NCBI GenBank assembly: GCA_947367285.1
Contig: CANBDB010000111.1
Span: 1 to 5,223, forward strand
Source of the DNA: an uncultured Clostridia bacterium
GTDB lineage: Bacteria > Bacillota > Clostridia > Oscillospirales > CAG-272
Reading direction: 5' to 3'
DNA length: 5,223 bases
Numbering within the stretch: the stretch's first letter is position 1; each line of letters starts with the position of its first letter. The notes below the pieces were generated by a model. That model saw nothing but the letters and a program-made list of their open reading frames with translations, ran no database searches and was not told the DNA's origin. Made by a program: the position numbers and the translations under genes. Positions 1-5,209 of the stretch are shown one piece after another.

Positions 1-4
1 CAAA

Positions 5-20
5 AAATATTAAAATATTT
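5..20. repeat. AT-rich perfect inverted repeat
   Basis: Arms AAATATT (5-11) and AATATTT (14-20) are perfect reverse complements around a 2-nt centre. It lies immediately beyond the T-rich tail of the leftward terminator. It could be an operator for a gene left of the window or simply AT-rich sequence; nothing here decides between these. Confidence 0.3.
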
Positions 21-66
21 CAAAAACGCAAAAAGCGCAGAGCTTGGCTCAATGCCTCTCTGCGCT
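20..66 (-). terminator. Intrinsic terminator, leftward
   Basis: Read on the minus strand, a 9-bp GC-rich stem (AGCGCAGAG, 66-58, with CTCTGCGCT, 42-34) encloses a 15-nt loop that can form a further GGC/GCC helix (56-54 with 48-46). It is followed directly by TTTT, GCG and TTTTT (33-21). This is a good rho-independent terminator for leftward transcription. On the plus strand the stem is followed by ACAATTTC, a poor tail, so it is judged to be one-directional. It would end both murE read-through and the short transcript starting near 122. Confidence 0.75.
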
Positions 67-122
67 ACAATTTCTTTGCACACGGGCATTTTTGCAAGAA
101 AATATGTCCGTTCATTATTTAT
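20..122 (-). ncRNA. Candidate short RNA or terminated leader (about 100 nt)
   Basis: This is defined by signals rather than homology: a near-consensus promoter (129-157) places a start near 122, and a strong intrinsic terminator ends about 100 nt later. Between them the RNA has two interlocked pairings: 111-104 with 89-82 (8 positions, one A.C mismatch) and 101-93 with 80-71 (9 bp, one bulged A). A 16-codon reading frame (ATG at 115, TAG ending at 65; peptide MNGHIFLQKCPCAKKL) fits between promoter and terminator but has no Shine-Dalgarno sequence. I do not recognise an Rfam family; T-box, 6S and tmRNA features are not seen. It could be an independent sRNA, or an attenuated leader of a gene left of the window. 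Confidence 0.35.
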
Positions 123-128
123 GGATTT

Positions 129-157
129 ATTTTACCATAAAACAGTAGTATTGTCAA
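129..157 (-). promoter_or_regulatory. Near-consensus sigma-A promoter, leftward, downstream of murE
   Basis: Reading the minus strand, a perfect TTGACA -35 box (157-152) is separated by exactly 17 nt from TAAAAT (134-129). The TG one base upstream of the -10 box gives an extended -10. The expected start is near 122. It lies about 28 nt past the murE stop, so it serves whatever is to its left, not murE. It is the best promoter match in the window. Confidence 0.65.
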
Positions 158-184
158 TGCCTTGGGGGCTATTTTCCGTAGGCC

Positions 185-1657
185 TTATTTTATCAAGGTA
201 ACCTCGTTCATGCAGTTCTCGATTATCTCGCGTTCGCAAAAATATTCCTTTTTGCCGTTTATAAGCTGATATCTCTCGTGACCCTTGCCTGCAAGCAGGA
301 TGATGTCATCCTTTTGCGCCATGTCGAATGCGTAACGGATCGCTTCCTCGCGGTCGGCAATACAAACAAATGAGTCGCTGCCCTCAAATTGCGCGGCGAT
401 TTCACTCATTATTTTTTCGGGATTTTCCGTATCGGGATTGTCCGAGGTGATGATACTAAAATCGGCATATCTTGATGCCGCCTCGCCCATTTGTGCGCGG
501 CGCACCTGAGTCCTGCATCCTACCGAGCCAAAAAGGCAAATAAGACGTGCGGGGTTGTATTTTCTCAGTGCGGTGAGTGCCGAGGTCAAGCTGAGCCCAT
601 TGTGCGCGTAGTCAATAACAAAGCACGCGCCACTCTGTGTCGCCACGGTTTCAAATCTACCGTCAATTCTCATACCCGAGAGGGCGGAAGCTATCTTATT
701 TTCATCAATACCCATCTCTCTCGCCACCGCTATGGTGGAGAGGGCATTGTGAATATTAAATTCACCCGGAACGGAGAGGGAATATGGGGTTGCCCCGCTA
801 CCGTGGTGGCAGGTAAAGCTCATACCGAGCGAACCGTCAATTTTGCAAGGTTTTATATCCGTTGCACGATAGTCGGCTGAGTTTTCGGTTGAATAAAAAA
901 TCTTCTTTGCTTCTGAGTTGGCAAGGATTTTTTTGGTGTAAGCGTCATCCGCATTTGCAATTACGAGTGATGGCGCGAATTTATCAAAAAGTGCCTTCTT
1001 CGACTCAAAATAGTCCTCGAGATTGGGATGCTCTCCGGGGCCGATATGGTCGGGAGAGAAGTTTGTGAACAATGCGACGTCAAGCTTTACTCCAAGCACT
1101 CTGTTGAATTTGAGCGCCTGCGAGGAAATTTCCATAACGACTGCTCGCATGCCCGAGCTAACCATATCACTCATGTATTTTTGGAGCATGTAACTCTCTG
1201 GGGTAGTGTTTTTCGTTTCAAGCTTGGTATCTCCGTAAAGAACTCCGTTTGAACCAATGTACCCGGCAGGAATGCCCGAAGCATCCAGGAGCTGCTTTAT
1301 CATAAGTGCGGAGGTTGTCTTGCCCTTTGTACCCGTGATGCCTATCGTCAGGAGCCTGTGAGAGGGATGACCGTAAAGCTCACAGGCGAGGAGCGCGAGC
1401 GCTTTTCGGCTGCTTTCAACGAGTATCACCGTCGCCTCGCTCGGTAAATCGGCAGGGATGTATTCACATACAAATACGCGACAACCCTTTTCATATGCCT
1501 TGCGAGCGAAAATATGTCCGTCCGTGGCAAAGCCCTTGACGCACACAAAAATTGAGCCCGCATGCGCTTCAAGCGAGTTGTTTGTAATGTGAAAAACCTC
1601 TCGCTCTTCGACCGAGCTTCTATATTCAATTGTTTCAAGAAGTGTTGAAAGGAGCAT
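185..1657 (-). CDS. murE: MurE-family UDP-MurNAc-tripeptide ligase
   Basis: This cytoplasmic ATP-dependent ligase should add the third amino acid (usually meso-diaminopimelate or L-lysine) to UDP-MurNAc-L-Ala-D-Glu in peptidoglycan synthesis. The 490 aa are normal for the family and all three Mur domains are present. The P-loop GITGTKGKTT is at 106-115 and NTTPE at 150-154. MEISSQAL (175-182) and FTNFSPDH (197-204) belong to the central domain, with K220 in YFESK placed where MurE carries its carbamylated lysine. GEFNIHNALS (298-307), GRFE (333-336) and DYAH (349-352) lead into the C-terminal domain, with GKGHE at 457-461. The amino-acid selectivity motif is DNPD (406-409), not DNPR as in DAP-adding enzymes, and the preceding loop reads FGSVGCRTQ (376-384), not FGCGGDRD. 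The third residue therefore cannot be predicted, and a paralogue with an altered role is possible. The ATG at 1657 follows GAGG with a 5-nt spacer. It stands alone, divergent from uvrC and away from other division or cell-wall genes. Confidence 0.88.
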   Translation of the reverse strand: MLLSTLLETIEYRSSVEEREVFHITNNSLEAHAGSIFVCVKGFATDGHIFARKAYEKGCRVFVCEYIPADLPSEATVILVESSRKALALLACELYGHPSHRLLTIGITGTKGKTTSALMIKQLLDASGIPAGYIGSNGVLYGDTKLETKNTTPESYMLQKYMSDMVSSGMRAVVMEISSQALKFNRVLGVKLDVALFTNFSPDHIGPGEHPNLEDYFESKKALFDKFAPSLVIANADDAYTKKILANSEAKKIFYSTENSADYRATDIKPCKIDGSLGMSFTCHHGSGATPYSLSVPGEFNIHNALSTIAVAREMGIDENKIASALSGMRIDGRFETVATQSGACFVIDYAHNGLSLTSALTALRKYNPARLICLFGSVGCRTQVRRAQMGEAASRYADFSIITSDNPDTENPEKIMSEIAAQFEGSDSFVCIADREEAIRYAFDMAQKDDIILLAGKGHERYQLINGKKEYFCEREIIENCMNEVTLIK

Positions 1658-1686
1658 AGCGACCTCGCGAATGAGTATTTTATTGA

Positions 1687-1715
1687 ATTATAGCACAAAC
1701 CAATGCATTTTTCCA
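1687..1715 (-). promoter_or_regulatory. Extended -10 promoter of murE
   Basis: On the minus strand TGGAAA (1715-1710, 4 of 6 to TTGACA) is followed after 17 nt by a perfect TATAAT (1692-1687). TG lies one base upstream of it (TGC then TATAAT). The expected start near 1680 gives a leader of about 23 nt before the ATG at 1657, leaving room only for the ribosome binding site. No riboswitch or attenuator can fit, so murE expression looks simple and constitutive. Confidence 0.7.
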
Positions 1716-1750
1716 TAGTTTTTTTGAAAAATAGTTGTATTTACTTAATT

Positions 1751-1798
1751 GCAGGAGCACGGAGTGCTCACCTACCGTTTCGAAATAAATGTTTTTTA
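1751..1798 (+). repeat. Short palindromic repeat, divergent copy A
   Basis: A hairpin of GAGCAC (1755-1760) and GTGCTC (1764-1769) around a 3-nt loop is followed by ACCGTTTCGAAATAAA. The post-stem part closely matches that of copy C (CCGCTTCGAAATAAA), while the 5' flank GCAGG departs from the GTAGGGG of the other copies. It is assigned to the family mainly on the post-stem arm and the stem/3-nt-loop architecture. Confidence 0.45.
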
Positions 1799-1809
1799 AT
1801 TCCAAGAGG

Positions 1810-1844
1810 AACTCCCTCAGTCACTTCGTGACAGCTCCCTCTGC
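1810..1844 (+). repeat. Left CTCCCTC inverted-repeat arm with hairpin
   Basis: AACTCCCTC and CTCCCTCTGC flank a 5-bp hairpin, GTCAC (1820-1824) with GTGAC (1828-1832), loop TTC. The flanks are mirrored at 2008-2044 but the central block is different there (it contains GAGGAACGAGG). The constant-flank, variable-centre design is one I recall from gut Clostridia genomes, but no search was possible here. Confidence 0.6.
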
Positions 1845-1848
1845 ATGC

Positions 1849-1887
1849 GGGGTTCCCCGAAGCGAGTGTTAACACGTAGCTTTGGGG
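1849..1887. repeat. Hairpin with palindromic loop in the element core
   Basis: CCCCGAAGC (1855-1863) pairs with GCTTTGGGG (1879-1887) over 9 positions with one G.T pair. The 15-nt loop contains the perfect palindrome GTGTTAACAC (1866-1875). GGGG-TT-CCCC (1849-1858) overlaps the left arm and offers a competing fold. Further right, GTAGCC (1928-1933) can pair with GGCTAC (1969-1974) around a 35-nt loop. The core thus looks structured rather than coding. Confidence 0.4.
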
Positions 1888-2007
1888 GTTCGCGCGGTTG
1901 GAGCCTCTTTAAGATAATCCTCCGTGTGTAGCCGTAAAGTATTACAAAATCTAATGGTTTTTCTAACTGGCTACTTGCCGAAAGTGCATCTAACATAGCC
2001 TCCTTCC

Positions 2008-2044
2008 GCAGAGGGAGGTGCCGAGGAACGAGGCGGAGGGAGTT
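2008..2044 (-). repeat. Right CTCCCTC inverted-repeat arm
   Basis: GCAGAGGGAG (2008-2017) and GAGGGAGTT (2036-2044) are exact reverse complements of the flanks at 1835-1844 and 1810-1818. The enclosed 18-nt block differs from the left arm and forms no comparable hairpin; it holds a direct CGAGG repeat instead. This arm is oriented opposite to the left one, closing the composite element. Confidence 0.6.
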
Positions 2045-2064
2045 CTCCCATATCCAAAACAAAT

Positions 2065-2105
2065 GTAACTTTCGTTCCAAACGGACGGCCAATGGCCGCC
2101 CCTAC
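2065..2105 (-). repeat. Short palindromic repeat, copy B
   Basis: Read from 2105 leftward: GTAGGGG, stem CGGCC, loop ATT, stem GGCCG, TCCG, then TTTGGAA and a final GTTAC. The flanks match copies C and D while the stem bases are different but still complementary. It points away from copy C; the 16 bases CATAAAGAAATTTATG (2105-2120) just at the junction form a small 6-bp hairpin. Confidence 0.65.
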
Positions 2106-2128
2106 ATAAAGAAATTTATGCAAACACC

Positions 2129-2171
2129 GTAGGGGCGCGCATTGCGCGTCCGCTTCGAAATAAAAAGTAAC
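2129..2171 (+). repeat. Short palindromic repeat, copy C
   Basis: GTAGGGG, stem CGCGC, loop ATT, stem GCGCG, TCCGC, then TTCGAAATAAAAA and GTAAC. It is arranged head-to-head with copy B (GTAGGGG ends 23 bases apart), making an imperfect inverted pair across 2065-2171. Its right end lies about 55 bases before the uvrC start, so it abuts or overlaps the likely uvrC promoter. Confidence 0.65.
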
Positions 2172-2199
2172 TTCCATTACAAAGTAATAAAAATATAAA
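2171..2199 (+). promoter_or_regulatory. Weak candidate promoter for uvrC operon
   Basis: TATAAA (2194-2199) has only CTTCCA (2171-2176) at 17 nt upstream, 3 of 6 to consensus. Between them ATTAC-AAA-GTAAT (2176-2188) is a small inverted repeat that might be an operator or chance. No SOS LexA box was recognised, which would have been informative for an excision-repair gene. The true start could lie further upstream in the repeat region. Confidence 0.3.
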
Positions 2200-2209
2200 T
2201 TTTTAAAGA

Positions 2210-2214
2210 AAGGA
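2210..2214 (+). promoter_or_regulatory. Shine-Dalgarno AAGGA deciding the uvrC start
   Basis: AAGGA ends 2 nt before the GTG at 2217, too close for initiation, and 11 nt before the in-frame GTG at 2226. Aligned to the full AAGGAGGU, that second spacing is equivalent to about 8 nt. The second GTG is therefore preferred. Confidence 0.6.
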
Positions 2215-2225
2215 TAGTGATTTTT

Positions 2226-4049
2226 GTGGCTACAAGAGCAGAGCTATTAACCAAGGCAAACGGCTTGCCTCTTTGCCCGGGCGTGTATATTATGCGCGAC
2301 CGTGCGGACAAGGTCATTTACGTTGGCAAATCATCAAAACTAAAAAATCGCGTATCCCAGTATTTTCAAAATAGCGAAAAGGACACAAAAACCGCCAAAA
2401 TGGTGGCTAGTGTCTTTGAATTTGACTACATTCTTTGCGACACGGAGATGGAAGCCCTCACGCTTGAAAATTCACTTATCAAGCAGTATTCGCCAAGGTA
2501 TAATATTAGATTAAAGGACTCAAAGAGCTATCCGTATATTAAGATTACCGACGAGGAATATCCTCGCATACTTTTCGCAAGAACTCGTCTTGCTGACAGG
2601 GCAAAGTATTTTGGACCCTTCCAAAGTGCAGGTGCGGTGCACGGAATTATGGCGCTACTGAACAAAACTCTCGGTATACCGAGCTGCAAGCTCCGTTTTC
2701 CGAGGGATATTGGCAAGGGGCGCGAGTGCCTTTATTATCAAATGAAGCAGTGCTGCGGAGTTTGTGCCGGACACGTTAGCCGCGAGGAGTATTGCGAGCT
2801 TATAAAATGCGCCGCGGACATTCTCAAGGGAAACACGCGCGGAGCGATTTCGGCTCTTGAAGAAAAAATGTATGCCCATAGCGAAGCGGAGCAATTTGAG
2901 GCGGCGATAAAGTGCCGCGACACCATTCGCGCGCTTGAAAAGATCAGGGAAAAGCAGAAGGTTGTGGACTCGCCCGAGGCGGAATACGACGTTATCGCGC
3001 TTTACAGTGAGGAGCTTTGCTCCTGCCTGTCCGTCTTTTCAGTTCGAGAGGGAGCGCTTGTCGGCAAAAATGACTATTTATTCGGTGTTGACAAGATTCT
3101 TGACCCACCGTCAATTACTGCCTTTTTGGTGGATTATTACGCCCATTCGGACTCCATTCCGAAAAAAGTGATTTTTGACGCGAGCGTCAAGGTTGAAAAC
3201 GAGCTTCTTGAGGGCTATCTTTCCTCTGAAGCGGGAAGAAAAATCACGCTTTGGACTCCCCAGCGCACCGAGATGAAAAAGCTTTGCGAGATGGTGCTTA
3301 CCAACGCGCGTGAGAAGGCGCAGGCGTATGTTCACGAATACGAAAAGGACAATTCCATTCTCCTTCGACTTATGGAGCTGCTCGAGCTTGAGAGCATTCC
3401 CGAGAGAATTGAGGCATACGATATTTCAAATATCGGTGCCGAGCATAAAACGGGCGGTATGGTCGTTTACGTTGACGGCAAGCCCAAAAAGAGTGACTAT
3501 AGAACGTTTAACATAAGGGAAGTTGACGGAACGGACGATTACGCGTGCATGCGTGAAACCTTGCGCCGCAGACTATCCCACCTTGGCGACGCGCAGGGCT
3601 CTATGAGTGAATATCCCGACCTCATTTTGCTCGACGGCGGTAAAACCCACGTTGGTGCGGTGAGAGAGGTGCTTTTGGAGATGGGAGTTGAGATACCCAT
3701 ATTCGGTATGGTCAAGGACGATTTCCACAAGACGCGCGCACTTTGTACCGAAAACGAGGAAATTTCAATTGCCCGCGACCAAGCGATTTACGGTCTTATC
3801 TTCCGTATTCAAGAGGAGGTTCACAGGCACACCGTTGCAAAAATGAGCGCCGCCAAATCCAAGACCATTAAAAAATCCTCGCTGGAGAAGATTAAGGGTA
3901 TCGGTGCGGCAAAGGCGAAGGCGATACTCTCTCATTTTGGCACACTTGCGGCAGTTAAGGAAGCCACACGCGAGGAGCTATTTGCGGTGAAGGGCGTAAC
4001 GCGCGCGGACGCGGAGAGCATTTACAATTACTATCATCACGGAGAATAA
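2226..4049 (+). CDS. uvrC: UvrABC excinuclease subunit C
   Basis: UvrC makes the 3' and 5' incisions around bulky DNA lesions after UvrA/UvrB loading (nucleotide excision repair, cytoplasm). At 607 aa it is full length. The N-terminal GIY-YIG nuclease has PGVYIM (18-23), IYVGKSS (31-37), R42 and the LENSLIK glutamate (E81). Cysteines 154, 168, 176 and 180 match the spaced quartet reported to bind a [4Fe-4S] cluster in E. coli UvrC. A UVR helix pair for UvrB contact spans about 205-240. The RNase H-like nuclease shows YDISN (D399), the DDY pair (437-438), LLDGGK (D470) and EEVHRH (H533). Tandem helix-hairpin-helix motifs occupy about 552-603. A GTG at 2217 in the same frame would add three residues but has unsuitable ribosome-site spacing. 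It heads the operon with rsmD and coaD; no key residue appears lost. Confidence 0.95.
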   Translation: MATRAELLTKANGLPLCPGVYIMRDRADKVIYVGKSSKLKNRVSQYFQNSEKDTKTAKMVASVFEFDYILCDTEMEALTLENSLIKQYSPRYNIRLKDSKSYPYIKITDEEYPRILFARTRLADRAKYFGPFQSAGAVHGIMALLNKTLGIPSCKLRFPRDIGKGRECLYYQMKQCCGVCAGHVSREEYCELIKCAADILKGNTRGAISALEEKMYAHSEAEQFEAAIKCRDTIRALEKIREKQKVVDSPEAEYDVIALYSEELCSCLSVFSVREGALVGKNDYLFGVDKILDPPSITAFLVDYYAHSDSIPKKVIFDASVKVENELLEGYLSSEAGRKITLWTPQRTEMKKLCEMVLTNAREKAQAYVHEYEKDNSILLRLMELLELESIPERIEAYDISNIGAEHKTGGMVVYVDGKPKKSDYRTFNIREVDGTDDYACMRETLRRRLSHLGDAQGSMSEYPDLILLDGGKTHVGAVREVLLEMGVEIPIFGMVKDDFHKTRALCTENEEISIARDQAIYGLIFRIQEEVHRHTVAKMSAAKSKTIKKSSLEKIKGIGAAKAKAILSHFGTLAAVKEATREELFAVKGVTRADAESIYNYYHHGE

Positions 4050-4050
4050 A

Positions 4051-4614
4051 ATGAGAATTATTACAGGAAAAGCAAGGGGAGTGCGTCTTGAAACACTCGA
4101 TGGACTCAACACACGTCCCACAAGTGAGAGAAGCAAGGAAGCGGTGTTTTCCGCACTTCAGTTTGAAATAGCGGACAGGGTTGTGCTTGACCTTTTCTCG
4201 GGTTCGGGACAAATGGGACTCGAGGCGGCAAGCAGGGGCGCTGCGCGTGTTTATCTCGTTGACAAGAGCAGGGAAGCGTTTAAGATAATCACAGGGAATA
4301 TTGAAAAAACACGCCTTGGGGACGTTTGCGTTGCGAAAAACGAGGACTCCATCTCGTTTTTGAAGAGATATAGCGGTGAAAAATTCGGTATCGTCTTTCT
4401 CGACCCGCCCTACGCGACAAATCTTATAGGCGAGGCACTTAAAGTCATTTTGGAGCGTGATTTGCTCGAAGAAGATGGAATTTTAGTGTGCGAAAGTGAT
4501 AGATTTGATATTTTAGACCTTGAAATTTCAAAAAAGTGTGATATAATCAAGACTATGAAGCACGGAGTGGCGCATATCTCCGTGATAAAACCCAATGGCG
4601 CGGAGGAATTATGA
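4051..4614 (+). CDS. rsmD: 16S rRNA (guanine-966-N2)-methyltransferase RsmD
   Basis: This SAM-dependent enzyme makes m2G966 in 16S rRNA during 30S assembly. The 187 aa are of normal length. The family N-terminus MRIITGKARG is followed by TRPTSERSKEAVFSAL (21-36). SAM-binding motif I LDLFSGSGQMGLEA is at 46-59 (Q where A is more usual, GSG kept). VYLVDKS carries the acidic residue D71, and the catalytic DPPY is at 118-121. The ATG at 4051 is one base after the uvrC stop; its ribosome site GGAG (4041-4044) lies inside the end of uvrC, 6 nt upstream, so the two are probably translationally coupled. The stop overlaps the coaD start (ATGA). The rsmD-coaD pair is a widely conserved neighbourhood. 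The 3' end also contains a likely promoter for coaD. Confidence 0.95.
   Translation: MRIITGKARGVRLETLDGLNTRPTSERSKEAVFSALQFEIADRVVLDLFSGSGQMGLEAASRGAARVYLVDKSREAFKIITGNIEKTRLGDVCVAKNEDSISFLKRYSGEKFGIVFLDPPYATNLIGEALKVILERDLLEEDGILVCESDRFDILDLEISKKCDIIKTMKHGVAHISVIKPNGAEEL
4520..4547 (+). promoter_or_regulatory. Internal promoter for coaD within rsmD
   Basis: TTGAAA (4520-4525, 5 of 6) is followed after 16 nt by a perfect TATAAT (4542-4547), with TG one base upstream making an extended -10. The expected start near 4554 gives coaD a leader of about 57 nt. It overlaps the rsmD codons for residues about 157-166, which are weakly conserved in the family as far as I know. The match is stronger than anything seen upstream of uvrC. 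Confidence 0.5.
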
Positions 4615-5084
4615 GAATTGCAATAGTACCCGGAAGCTTTGACCCCATGACACTTGGACACGTTAATATCGTTGAGCGAGCGTCTAAGCTTTTTGACAAG
4701 GTTATCGTTGCCGTAATGATAAATAATAAGAAAAAATATATGTTTACTCCCGAGGAGAGAACCGAGATGGCGCGTCTCTCTTGCTCGCATATTGAAAATG
4801 TGGATGTCATTTTTGATGACGGAATGCTTGCAGATCTCGCGTATCGCGTTGGCGCTTGCGCGATAGTTAAGGGACTCCGCGACGAAAAGGATTATCTCTA
4901 TGAATTTGAGATGGCGCAGTACAATTCGCGCGTAAATCCCAACGTTGAAACGGTGTTTTTGCCCTGCGAGGAGGGAGCGCACGATATCAGCTCCACCGCG
5001 GTGCGCAGACGTCTTGAATGTGGCGATGACATCTCCGACGTGGTTTCTACAAAAGCGGTAGAGTATCTGAAGGCGCACGTTTAA
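4611..5084 (+). CDS. coaD: Phosphopantetheine adenylyltransferase
   Basis: CoaD joins 4'-phosphopantetheine and ATP to give dephospho-CoA and pyrophosphate, the penultimate step of coenzyme A synthesis, as a cytoplasmic hexamer. The 157 aa match the usual length (about 160). The nucleotidyltransferase fold opens with GSFDPMTLGH (8-17), carrying the TxGH signature. KKKYMF (40-45) supplies the lysine near the phosphates. VKGLR (86-90) replaces the more familiar VRGLR by Arg-to-Lys, a conservative change. YEFEMAQYN (97-105) and ISSTAVRRR (126-134) complete the active-site set. The start overlaps the rsmD stop as ATGA and has a strong GGAGG (4602-4606) 4 nt upstream. It is followed by a terminator, so it is the last gene of the operon, and it may also be transcribed from the promoter at 4520-4547. 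Confidence 0.96.
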   Translation: MRIAIVPGSFDPMTLGHVNIVERASKLFDKVIVAVMINNKKKYMFTPEERTEMARLSCSHIENVDVIFDDGMLADLAYRVGACAIVKGLRDEKDYLYEFEMAQYNSRVNPNVETVFLPCEEGAHDISSTAVRRRLECGDDISDVVSTKAVEYLKAHV

Positions 5085-5100
5085 TTTGAAATTAATAGGA

Positions 5101-5127
5101 ACGAGGGACTCGCGCCCTCGTTTTTTT
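5101..5127 (+). terminator. Intrinsic terminator of the uvrC-rsmD-coaD operon
   Basis: A 7-bp stem ACGAGGG (5101-5107) and CCCTCGT (5115-5121) with a 7-nt loop is followed by an unbroken T-run (5121-5127). It begins 17 nt after the coaD stop codon. The shape is textbook and fixes the operon end. Confidence 0.92.
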
Positions 5128-5168
5128 GTCGACACGGCAACACAAACACATGGGGATGCCCACGCACT

Positions 5169-5209
5169 GTAGGGGAGGGGTCTCCCCTCCCGCCTTGAAG
5201 GAATGTAAC
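5169..5209 (+). repeat. Short palindromic repeat, copy D
   Basis: GTAGGGG, stem AGGGG, loop TCT, stem CCCCT, CCCGC, then CTTGAAGGAAT and GTAAC. Flanks and layout match copies B and C, with another stem sequence and a perfect 8-bp helix including the flanking GGG/CCC. It sits about 40 nt beyond the operon terminator. Just before it, TGGG-GATG-CCCA (5151-5162) forms a small extra hairpin. No T-run follows directly, so it is not itself a good terminator. Confidence 0.65.

Larger units (their letters stand above)
1751..2105. mobile_element. Composite inverted-repeat (MITE-like) element, non-coding
   Basis: The two ends read alike in opposite directions. From 1751 rightward there is a short palindrome, then CCGTTTCGAA, a T-rich stretch, AACTCCCTC (1810-1818), a variable block and CTCCCTCTGC (1835-1844). 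From 2105 leftward the same order appears: palindrome, CCGTTTGGAA, a T-rich stretch, AACTCCCTC (2044-2036), a variable block and CTCCCTCTGC (2017-2008). The imperfect inverted arms are about 95 bases each around a core of about 165 bases. No transposase or credible ORF lies inside, and I cannot see a clear target-site duplication. A non-autonomous mobilised element is the simplest reading, though two independent palindromic repeats landing in opposite orientation would look the same. Confidence 0.5.

Noticed and set aside
98..111. 14-base identity with murE (GAAAATATGTCCGT at 98-111 and 1508-1521), encoding GHIF in the same sense
   Set aside because: Both copies are on the same strand, so they cannot pair as antisense, and one 14-base match in 5 kb is not far from chance. 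The flanks do not extend the match convincingly.
82..111. Plus-strand hairpin as a terminator for a rightward gene left of the window
   Set aside because: The stem is good (8 bp with a G.T pair) but the following TCATTATTTATGG is not a T-run, and no rightward gene is visible.
158..184. Dedicated murE terminator directly after the stop codon
   Set aside because: Only a 4-bp GCCT/AGGC pairing is available and no T-run follows on the minus strand; the terminator at 20-66 is the better candidate.
491..1252. Plus-strand open frames opposite murE
   Set aside because: They overlap the murE coding sequence throughout, have no credible ribosome site or recognisable motif, and are shadow frames.
1776..1798. 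LexA (SOS) box near CGAAATAAATGTTT
   Set aside because: Half-sites do not align with the Gram-positive consensus at the right spacing, and the sequence is part of repeat copy A.
1751..2171. CRISPR array
   Set aside because: The repeats are inverted, few and differently spaced, with variable stems; there is no direct repeat-spacer periodicity and no cas gene.
1817..2177. Two minus-strand frames (91 and 68 codons) in the gap upstream of uvrC
   Set aside because: They run straight through the palindromic repeats, so their sequence is dictated by the repeats; no family resemblance and no good ribosome site.
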